Assembly (NCBI GenBank): GCA_963699175.1
Contig: OY969418.1
Coordinates: 8,370,001 to 8,434,000 of the forward strand
Direction: 5' to 3'
Source of the DNA: JACPYM01 sp963699175
Lineage (GTDB): Bacteria; Acidobacteriota; Blastocatellia; RBC074
Length of the DNA stretch: 64,000 nucleotides
Shown here: positions 51,188 through 57,953 of the stretch, in pieces
How the letters are laid out: each line of letters begins with the position of its first letter
Numbering within the stretch: the stretch's first letter is position 1
Notes under the pieces: model-generated
What the model was told of the DNA's origin: nothing
Databases searched by the model: none
What the model saw: the letters and a program-made list of their open reading frames with translations, nothing else
Position numbers and translations under genes: made by a program

Positions 51188-52287
51188 ATAGCAAATAGTT
51201 CTCTAGCATAAGGGGGGACTCTTGGGACACGAGATGATGCTCTGATCCCTGAACCAGAATTCTGAAGAAAGATTTGATCTCCCCAAAGGTCTTTCACCTT
51301 TTGTAATAGATCCGGTGGTTGTGCTTGTAAAGCTATGTAGTTGTAACCTACTCCGAGGGAAACAGCTTCAAATGCTGATACGGAAAAGCCACCTACGAAT
51401 TTTTGCTTCTGCAAATCGAATCTTCTGAAACTGTTGTTTCCAAGTTGTTGTTGTAATATTAAGAATGTTGAGCGAAAAGCTCGCTCTTCTTCTGCCATAT
51501 CTAGATCTTTTCGCTCCGCCAACTCGATGGCTTTATCTGTGAGAAAATCTCCCATGTCCCCAATTTCAACGAGTTTTTCTTCAGGCATAGTGCGTAACAC
51601 TAAGAACCTTAAAACGAGCTCCATATCATACTTTTCGTCTAAAGATTTATCAGTAAGAACTGTTGTTTCCTGGAAATTTGGATCAGTCGAGAGACTTTTC
51701 ATCCATCTATAGAGATCTGGGTTAAGCATTACTAAAATACTATTTCTTACTTCTTGATCTGATAAAGGTGAACCACCAGTATTGAGACGTTGGAATAGCT
51801 CATACTTTGCCTTATCGTCGCTTTCTTTGAGAATAATGCTAGCATCTATTTTTGAACGTTTTATTAGTAACCGTTGTGGATTGCTTATTGCACGGTCGGG
51901 GTTGTTTGAGTCTTCCCAGCGATAGCCAGCAAGTGAAGGCAAGTATTTGGTAGATTCCAAAATAAGTGGTGGAACTAGCTCACCATTCTCATCCTTTAAG
52001 ATACCTACAAACTGAAAGATTGTAGAGAGCCGCTGCAGGCCATCAACAACATCCCAAACACCATCAGGTCGTTGAGCAACAAATATTGGTGGGATGGGGA
52101 TTCCCAAAAAGATTGATTCAATAAGACGAGATTTCTGTTTCGGGCTCCATCTATAAAATCTTTGAAACTCAGGATGTATATCCAATTCCCCTTTTTCATA
52201 AAGGCTAGTCCATTCACCAATAGAAACGGGGTATCCATCCGTGCGAATTTCTGCTCTAGCTCTGTCAATCTCATCTTGTAATGGCAT
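51184..52287 (-). CDS. DUF262 (GmrSD-N/ParB-like) protein, partner of the HEPN gene
   Basis: 367 residues from ATG 52287 (MPLQDEIDRARAEIRTDGYP); a TTG at 52329 would add 14 residues. The DUF262 landmarks are SIGEWTSLYEKGELDIHPEFQR (21-43), RLIESIFLGIPIPPIFV and WDVVDGLQRLSTI, where DGLQR (82-86) corresponds to the usual DGQQR nucleotide-binding/nuclease loop. The C-terminal half is helical. DUF262 proteins occur in GmrSD-like restriction and other phage-defence systems, hydrolysing NTPs or DNA. The gene is markedly AT-rich compared with its flanks and sits in an ATGA-overlapping operon with the HEPN gene, which indicates a horizontally acquired two-gene module. Confidence 0.88.
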   Translation of the reverse strand: MPLQDEIDRARAEIRTDGYPVSIGEWTSLYEKGELDIHPEFQRFYRWSPKQKSRLIESIFLGIPIPPIFVAQRPDGVWDVVDGLQRLSTIFQFVGILKDENGELVPPLILESTKYLPSLAGYRWEDSNNPDRAISNPQRLLIKRSKIDASIILKESDDKAKYELFQRLNTGGSPLSDQEVRNSILVMLNPDLYRWMKSLSTDPNFQETTVLTDKSLDEKYDMELVLRFLVLRTMPEEKLVEIGDMGDFLTDKAIELAERKDLDMAEEERAFRSTFLILQQQLGNNSFRRFDLQKQKFVGGFSVSAFEAVSLGVGYNYIALQAQPPDLLQKVKDLWGDQIFLQNSGSGIRASSRVPRVPPYARELFAI

Positions 52288-52515
52288 AAGAATAAAGTCG
52301 ATCGAGAACGTTATAGTCGTGGCAGCCAACTCATAAATAAGCGCGAAGCCTGTAAAGGCTATATTTCAGCAGCCTGTCGGAATTTATGAGATTGCTTGTA
52401 GTCTGAGCTGCATTGAATCGGCATACGTAAGCCAAATGTTGATGAAACGATGCTCAGTATAGTCCTACTCCGCAGTCTGCTCAATCCTTGGTTGCCAATC
52501 AATGGGAGTGGGGAT

Positions 52516-52676
52516 CTACTCCACCACCAAGAACAGAACCCTTGATCCGTCCGCCCCTCCCACAAACACCCGCTGCGTCGCCTTCACAAAGTCAGACGCT
52601 TGCGCCTTCGGAATCTACATGAACTTCTGCGGATTCTGGTCAGTCAGCGGGAACGAAGAGATTTGCACCTTAATCC
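52516..52676 (-). pseudogene. 3' fragment of a CocE/NonD-type hydrolase
   Basis: The minus strand encodes VQISSFPLTDQNPQKFM, a stop, then IPKAQASDFVKATQRVFVGG and ADGSRVLFLVVE-stop (52516). This is a close copy of the last about 55 codons of the hydrolase at 54694-56649 (QSSWFPLTDRNPQKFMEIPK...). The Glu codon after NPQKFM has become TAG. Nothing upstream of the fragment resembles the rest of the enzyme. The interval 52288-52515 holds only the upstream region of the DUF262 gene. Confidence 0.88.
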
Positions 52677-52755
52677 TAAGTGCGTCGGGACGATTAAACT
52701 GGCCGGACGCTGATGTAACAGCGCGCAGTATAAACCTGTCCATCCTTCGTGTATA

Positions 52756-52786
52756 TTGACTCTTACTCAAAAGGCGCTCAAATACT
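52756..52786 (+). promoter_or_regulatory. Weak promoter candidate for the DUF5678 gene
   Basis: TTGACT at 52756 and AATACT at 52781 with a long 19-nt spacer, 27 nt before the ATG of the DUF5678 gene. On the other strand the TATACT at about 52729 faces the hydrolase fragment. Confidence 0.3.
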
Positions 52787-52812
52787 GAACCTGTCTGAAA
52801 GGAGACGATCTG

Positions 52813-53166
52813 ATGTCGCAAGCAACTGCTGAAATGATCCTGGCTGAAATCGCCGCACTGCCTGCGGAAGAGCGCGAAAAGTTGCAGACGTTACTTGACC
52901 GGCAATCTTCGGCTGTGAATGGTCAAGCTGCGGCGAATGACTTTATTCAGCCGTTCGATAAGACTGACCCCGCGCCGTCGCTACGTTGGCTGGCTGAACA
53001 TCGCGCAGAATTCGCGGGCCAATACGTTGCGCTAGACGGAGAGCGTTTGCTGGCGCACGGCACTGAGCCACAACCTGTGATTGAGGCTGTCCGTGCTTCC
53101 GGGTTGAACGGGCTTTTCTTCACGTACCTGCAACCGTTGGACGAGCCGCCTTTTGCCGGATTCTGA
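52813..53166 (+). CDS. DUF5678-domain protein
   Basis: 117 residues. The N-terminal helix (MSQATAEMILAEIAALPAEE) resembles the dimerising stretch of small antitoxin-like proteins. The C-terminal domain has the DUF5678 pattern WLAEHRAEFAGQYVALDGER followed by LLAHG. Its function is unknown; genes of this type are frequently paired with a retropepsin-like protein, as here. The Shine-Dalgarno is GAAAGGAGACGATCTG. The gene ends 25 nt before the preferred start of the next gene. Confidence 0.8.
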   Translation: MSQATAEMILAEIAALPAEEREKLQTLLDRQSSAVNGQAAANDFIQPFDKTDPAPSLRWLAEHRAEFAGQYVALDGERLLAHGTEPQPVIEAVRASGLNGLFFTYLQPLDEPPFAGF

Positions 53167-53191
53167 TTGCCACTTTTTTGCCGAGGCCGTT

Positions 53192-53605
53192 ATGTCATTG
53201 CCGCTTTACCTGCCGCTAGAGTGCGCGCATCCATATCCCGAACACGCCGCTGGAATCGTGATCCCGGTTTCCTTATTGAGCGGACAAACTTTCCACAAAG
53301 CCGAAGCTGTGGTTGACCCCGGAGCGGCCGTTTGTCTCTTTTCCCGCGAGATTGGCGAGATATTGGGAATCGACATCGAACGAGGCATTTATCAGCGGCT
53401 GAGCACACTCACAGGCGGACTTGACGCCTTCGGTCATGAGATAGAGCTTCAAACTTATGACATTGCCTTCACCAGCACAGTGTATTTTGCACGCGATCGC
53501 TTGCTGCTGCGCAATTTACTTGGCCGGGCTGGCTGGCTCAACAAGCTTCGCTTAGGTCTGATTGACTACGATCAACTCATCTATCTCAGCCGATACGATG
53601 GCTAA
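53192..53605 (+). CDS. Retropepsin-like (clan AA) protein with altered active site
   Basis: 137 residues from ATG 53192, preceded by GCCGAGGCCGTT; a frame-compatible ATG at 53153 overlaps the DUF5678 gene. The sequence AEAVVDPGAAVCLFSREIGEIL matches the flap and psi-loop of small bacterial aspartyl proteases where VDTGA is expected, but here the residue after Asp is Pro (VDPGA). The rest shows the alternating beta pattern of the fold. The Asp is kept, so activity is possible but not assured. It is convergent with the phosphotriesterase gene (7-nt gap). Confidence 0.7.
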   Translation: MSLPLYLPLECAHPYPEHAAGIVIPVSLLSGQTFHKAEAVVDPGAAVCLFSREIGEILGIDIERGIYQRLSTLTGGLDAFGHEIELQTYDIAFTSTVYFARDRLLLRNLLGRAGWLNKLRLGLIDYDQLIYLSRYDG

Positions 53606-53612
53606 GCGAGTG

Positions 53613-54644
53613 TCATCGTGCGCTTATCTTCCTGACCCGGATTGTCAGCGCCTGCTGCGGATTGCTCGCCACCAATTGCTTGATTTCCCCCTCGCCAAAT
53701 CCTGCTGATTTGAGCGCGGGCACAAACGTAGTCAGCAACAAATCATAACCGCGATAAGCGCCGCCACCTGCTTCGCCTACGTGATACCAACCAGCATCCT
53801 GCGAAAGCAAGACGCGATGCAGCAAGTCGGCTGAGCGCATGGCCTGTACCAGCGTGACGTGCCGCTCGATACTCCCTGTGTTGATGCCGTCGAATTCGAC
53901 CCAACAGCCGCGCCGGGCGGCCTCGACGTGCAGTTGCGTGTTCTTTTCGCTCTGCGCGTGAATCCAGATAAAGGCCTGCGGGCTGACGCCGTGGCGTTCG
54001 AGCAAGTCAAGCTGCTGCAGCGCTGCCACGCCGTCGCCAGTGTGCGCGCCGATGGTCAGTCCAGTTTGCAGATGTGCGAGGGCGGCCGCGCTGACGATCT
54101 TGGTGTTCAGGGCGGAGAGCGGCCCCGCATCCACGCCAATCTTGATGAAGCCCGGTTTGATCGTTGTGCCGTCAATGCCTTGTCTGAACTCTTTGATCCA
54201 GCGGGCGGCAAGCTGCTCTGGCGTCTCCTCAGCGACGTGTGCGGGCAGGAAGAGATGATTGCGCGCGCCGTAATATCCGGTGTTGGTGACAATCCGCAAG
54301 CCTGACGCGCGGGAGAGCCGCTGCAACAACACCGCATCGCGCCCCAGCCAGTTCGGCGTGCAATCTACGAACGTCCGGCAGCCCAGCTCGCGCACGCGTT
54401 TGAGGTGCGGCAGTGCGGTCTTGAAAACCTCCTCGGCGTCGTAACGCTCCCGGCTGACCTTGGCCGCACCGATGAAATCCACCAGCACGTGCTCGTGCAT
54501 CAGTGTCAGGCCGAGCTGTTGCGCATCAATCAAACCAGTCACCGTCATAATGGGTGAACGCGGCGCAGCTTGTATTGACGCACGTTGCAGCGCCAGCCAT
54601 GCCAGACCTGCTGAAGCTGTACGGATGAACTCTCGACGTTGCAT
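53613..54644 (-). CDS. Phosphotriesterase-family metallohydrolase with Tat signal
   Basis: 343 residues from ATG 54644. MQRREFIRTASAGLAWLALQ is a twin-arginine signal (RREFI), so export to the periplasm is likely. The metal site includes H50-E-H52 (LMHEHVLVDF), the Lys in FIKIGVDAG, the His of TIGAHTGDG, the His of FIWIHAQSE and the Asp of LLSQDAGWY. This set is typical of the amidohydrolase superfamily PTE group (phosphotriesterase/lactonase). The substrate is unknown; lactonase is the commonest native activity in the family. It lies 49 nt downstream of the CocE/NonD hydrolase on the same strand, probably in one operon. Confidence 0.9.
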   Translation of the reverse strand: MQRREFIRTASAGLAWLALQRASIQAAPRSPIMTVTGLIDAQQLGLTLMHEHVLVDFIGAAKVSRERYDAEEVFKTALPHLKRVRELGCRTFVDCTPNWLGRDAVLLQRLSRASGLRIVTNTGYYGARNHLFLPAHVAEETPEQLAARWIKEFRQGIDGTTIKPGFIKIGVDAGPLSALNTKIVSAAALAHLQTGLTIGAHTGDGVAALQQLDLLERHGVSPQAFIWIHAQSEKNTQLHVEAARRGCWVEFDGINTGSIERHVTLVQAMRSADLLHRVLLSQDAGWYHVGEAGGGAYRGYDLLLTTFVPALKSAGFGEGEIKQLVASNPQQALTIRVRKISAR

Positions 54645-54693
54645 AAGACAGCCGCTACCTTTCTTGAATCGAAACTTGACTCGCCAGGCAAAA

Positions 54694-56649
54694 TTACTCA
54701 ACAGCCATAAACTGAATCCTCGATCCATCCGCTCCACCCACAAACACGCGCTGCGTCGCCTTCACATAATCCGCTGCCTGGGCCTTCGGAATCTCCATAA
54801 ACTTCTGCGGATTCCGGTCGGTCAGCGGGAACCAGGAGCTTTGCACCTGAATCATAATTCGATGGCCCGCGCGGAAAGTGTGTGCGACATCTGGCAGCTT
54901 GAAGGTAATGCGATCCGGCTTGCCCGGCTCAAAGGGCACGGGTTTCTCGAAGCTCTTGCGATACTTGCCACGGAAAGGCTCGCCGCGAATCAATTGCTGA
55001 TAGCCGCCCATCTGTGAAATCACTGGCGCGGTGGCCGGCGCGCCCGGCGCGGGAGTCGGCGGTGGGTTGTTGAAGTCTGGATAGTCGTTCGGATAGACAT
55101 CAATCAGCTTCACCACAAAGTCCGCGTCCGTCCCCGTCGTCGAAACTTTCAAATCAATCGCAATTGGGCCGTAGACCGTGACATCGTGATCCAACGGCTC
55201 GGTGCGATAGACCAGCACGTCTGGGCGTGTGGCGGCGAAGCGTTGGTCTGCGGTCATGTAATCGTTGGGCACCGCTGTTGCTAACCCGCTGATGAAAGGC
55301 ACCGGGCGATTCGGGTCGGCAAGGTATTCGTCATAAACTTGCGCTGCTCCTTGTTGCCAAGTCAGCTTACCTTTGGCGTCGAGGTAGATGGTTTTGGACT
55401 GCGCCTGTTTGGGCGTCCACACGTCGAACTTGCGCCACTGATTCGTGCCCGTCTCGAAGAGCCAGGCCTGCGGAAACTTGCCGTCGCCTTTGCCTTTCAG
55501 GTGATACATGAAAAACGGGAACTCGATCTTCTCGCGGTAGTAGGCGCTGGTCTTCGAGCCGAAGTTCACGTTGCCGAGCTTGTCGCCATCGCCGCGCGCA
55601 AAGCCGCCGTGATTCCAGGGGCCCATCACCAGCATCAGGTTTTGCGGCGGTGAGTTCTTCGCCATGAAGTCGAACATGCGCAGCGGCCCTTGCGAGTCTT
55701 CCTGATCGTACCAACCGCCGACGATCATCACCGCTGGTTTGATGCCCTTCAGATGTTTCCAGATCGAGCGCGACTGCCAAAATTCGTCGTAGGTCGTATG
55801 CTCGATGTTCTGCACCCAAAAAGGCTGTTGGTGTTTGAAATACTTCGCATCAGCATCCCACAGCGAACCCATATTCAGATAAAACTCGTAACCGTCCGGC
55901 GTGCCAAAATCGAATGGCTGCGCCGTCGGTGGTGGCGCAGGCTCGCCCTCGCGTTGGCGGAAGCCTTGATAGAAGCGGAAGCGGTGCGCCAGCATAAACG
56001 CGCCGTTGTGATAGGAGTCATCGTTCAAGTAATAGTCTGTTACCGGCGCTTGCGGCGAAACCGCGACCAGCGCGGGATGCGCGTCAATCATACCTGCCGC
56101 TGCGAAGAAGCCGGGCTGCGAGATGCCCCACATCCCTACTTTGCCCGTGTTGCCGGGGATGTTCTTGATGAGCCATTCGACGGTGTCATAACAGTCGGTG
56201 CTTTCGTCTATGTCCTTTGGCCCTTTCACCGGTTTGTGCGGGCGGATGATGGTGAAATCGCCTTCGCTCATGAAGCGGCCACGCACGTCTTGATAGGCGA
56301 AGATAAACTTCTCACGGGCGAAGAGTTCGGACGGCCCGACACTCGCGCGATATTTGTCTATGCCGTAGGGCGCGACGTTGTAGGGCGTGCGCTGCAACAG
56401 AATGGGATAAGTCTTGCCTTCAGCGATCACGTCTTTGGGAACGTAGACGGAGGCGAACAGTTTGACACCATCGCGCATCGGGATGCGGTATTCGTACTTC
56501 GAATAGTTTTCGCGCACGAAGGCGGCGCCGGTTGAAGCTTGGGCTGCGGCTGGTTGAGTGGTCTGAGCCGAGTTTGGCGCAGGACGTTGCGCTGAAGCCA
56601 GCGAGGTCAATACAAGGCAGATCAGCAGGGCGTTGCGAAGCTCTTTCAT
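54694..56649 (-). CDS. CocE/NonD-family hydrolase (X-Pro dipeptidyl-peptidase S15 type)
   Basis: 651 residues from ATG 56649, which follows TTGGAGACATC. The signal peptide is MKELRNALLICLVLTSLASA. The alpha/beta-hydrolase domain begins PMRDGVKLFASVYVPKD. The nucleophile elbow is GMWGISQPGFFAA (Ser), and YQDVRGRFMSEGDF is the conserved S15/CocE box. A helical cap follows, then the C-terminal jelly roll (DRITFKLPDVAHTFRAGHRI, later FPLTDRNPQKFME). Probable esterase, acylase or peptidase acting in the periplasm. It is upstream of the phosphotriesterase gene. A promoter-like site is at 56716-56744. Its last about 55 codons are duplicated at 52516-52676. Confidence 0.92.
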   Translation of the reverse strand: MKELRNALLICLVLTSLASAQRPAPNSAQTTQPAAAQASTGAAFVRENYSKYEYRIPMRDGVKLFASVYVPKDVIAEGKTYPILLQRTPYNVAPYGIDKYRASVGPSELFAREKFIFAYQDVRGRFMSEGDFTIIRPHKPVKGPKDIDESTDCYDTVEWLIKNIPGNTGKVGMWGISQPGFFAAAGMIDAHPALVAVSPQAPVTDYYLNDDSYHNGAFMLAHRFRFYQGFRQREGEPAPPPTAQPFDFGTPDGYEFYLNMGSLWDADAKYFKHQQPFWVQNIEHTTYDEFWQSRSIWKHLKGIKPAVMIVGGWYDQEDSQGPLRMFDFMAKNSPPQNLMLVMGPWNHGGFARGDGDKLGNVNFGSKTSAYYREKIEFPFFMYHLKGKGDGKFPQAWLFETGTNQWRKFDVWTPKQAQSKTIYLDAKGKLTWQQGAAQVYDEYLADPNRPVPFISGLATAVPNDYMTADQRFAATRPDVLVYRTEPLDHDVTVYGPIAIDLKVSTTGTDADFVVKLIDVYPNDYPDFNNPPPTPAPGAPATAPVISQMGGYQQLIRGEPFRGKYRKSFEKPVPFEPGKPDRITFKLPDVAHTFRAGHRIMIQVQSSWFPLTDRNPQKFMEIPKAQAADYVKATQRVFVGGADGSRIQFMAVE

Positions 56650-56715
56650 GATGTCTCCAAATTCTGAAATTGTCGGGCCAATAAAGCTGGGCCAGAAGTT
56701 GGCGGAACGGCGGGC

Positions 56716-56744
56716 AGTATAATCCTGCGTCGTAGCCTGCTCAA
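56716..56744 (-). promoter_or_regulatory. Sigma70-like promoter of the CocE/NonD hydrolase
   Basis: On the minus strand TTGAGC, 17 nt, TATACT, about 65 nt before the start codon. The flanking 50 bp are similar (about 39 of 51 positions by eye) to the site at 5868-5896, suggesting a duplicated promoter module. Confidence 0.65.
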
Positions 56745-56805
56745 TTGGATTCACGTGGCTGTTTGGTTATCTGGTAGGAATGATAAAGCCGAGGTAGGCG
56801 GTGGC

Positions 56806-57780
56806 CTATATCAACGCTTGTTGCTGTTCATCCCAGCGGAACACATGATCTGCGCGCAGGTGGACGCCGCCCAGCCAAAGATCAATGCCGTTGAGCTCGA
56901 TGAAATCCGCTTGGCCGGCCAAGACACGCCGTCCGGTTTCGGTGATGCTGCACGCTGTTTGAACTTGCGCGGCTGCGCCGGTTGTATCAGCCGGGGCTTC
57001 AAGCTCGATGAGCGGCTGCTCTGCCTTGGCCATGCGCTTCAGGTCGTCCCAGATTTGAGAATCGCCGAGACCATAAGCTGGCTCGGCATTGAAGAAGGCC
57101 GGGCAAAGTGAGCCGAATTTGTTGATGCCATCAGCAATGAAGCCGAGCAATTTGTTCTCCGCGCGTCCCAGCCCGTTGCGGACAGAAGGAAAGCGCGCCA
57201 GGTGCTGCTCAAGCGCGCCGCGTAGGAAGGACAGGGCGGAAGTATCTTCGGCCAGCAGTTTTACGATGTTGTGCGGATCGGGTGAGCAGTAGGTTTCCCA
57301 GGCTCTTTGCGCCAGGCTCAGTTCTGCTGCGTTCACCTCGTGCCGCGTGTCGAAGAGCGAAGCCAATTGCGCGGCGGTCAATTCACCCAATCCTCGAAAG
57401 TTTGGGCGGCCCGGGAATTCACCGATGCAGATCAAGCTTAAGCGCGCAGAGCCAGTCCCTTGTCGCGCGAAGTGGTCGAGCAGATAGACCAAGTTGATCT
57501 GGCAGAACAGGTCATGCTCGAACCACAAGATTACTTCTTCGTGGCTGGAAAGGTTTACAAGCGTGGTATACATCCCGGCCAATTCATGTTTGATCGCGCT
57601 GAAATCAAGCTCGGTATCTTCGGCCAGGTCATTGGCGCGCATCGTTAGCCATTCGTCTTTTGAAAGTCCCTGCGGTGTCGGCCCGCTCGCCAGTGATTCG
57701 CGAAAGGCAAAGTGCTCGCCAGCAAAACCAGCTTCTCTCAGCGTACCGGCAGTCGAATCTCCATTGTGAATATGCAGCAT
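56806..57780 (-). CDS. DUF1835-domain protein
   Basis: 324 residues from ATG 57780, preceded by CCAAGGAAACTAAACTT; the frame is open to 57804. The N-terminus LHIHNGDSTAGTLREAGFAG is the DUF1835 signature, followed by RESLASGPTP, VILWFEHDLFCQINLVYLLD and a helical C-terminal region. It is widespread in soil bacteria, with no established function; a regulatory or nucleotide-binding role has been speculated. It is transcribed away from permease copy 10 and is not obviously linked to its neighbours. Confidence 0.85.
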   Translation of the reverse strand: MLHIHNGDSTAGTLREAGFAGEHFAFRESLASGPTPQGLSKDEWLTMRANDLAEDTELDFSAIKHELAGMYTTLVNLSSHEEVILWFEHDLFCQINLVYLLDHFARQGTGSARLSLICIGEFPGRPNFRGLGELTAAQLASLFDTRHEVNAAELSLAQRAWETYCSPDPHNIVKLLAEDTSALSFLRGALEQHLARFPSVRNGLGRAENKLLGFIADGINKFGSLCPAFFNAEPAYGLGDSQIWDDLKRMAKAEQPLIELEAPADTTGAAAQVQTACSITETGRRVLAGQADFIELNGIDLWLGGVHLRADHVFRWDEQQQALI

Positions 57781-57840
57781 AAGTTTAGTTTCCTTGGCTT
57801 GCATTATAGCCGACCTCAGCGTAAGTATGCGCTTAACGCG

Positions 57841-57924
57841 TGCGGTACAGGGAGCGGTAGCGACCTGGTGACTCCGGCGACATCCAAGGCGGAGAACCAG
57901 GTCGCTACCGCTCCCTGTACCGCA
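57841..57924. repeat. Palindrome family A: 29-bp perfect core upstream of permease copy 10
   Basis: Core arms 57841-57869 and 57896-57924 are perfect complements (TGCGGTACAGGGAGCGGTAG...); ACTCC/GGAG extends the pairing past a short mismatch. The loop is about 26 nt. It shares GTACAGGGAGCGRTAGCGACC with the copy at 19279-19367. It ends 29 nt before the ATG at 57954. Confidence 0.93.
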
Positions 57925-57953
57925 TTGAATCTGTGAACTCTCCAGGAGGCATT

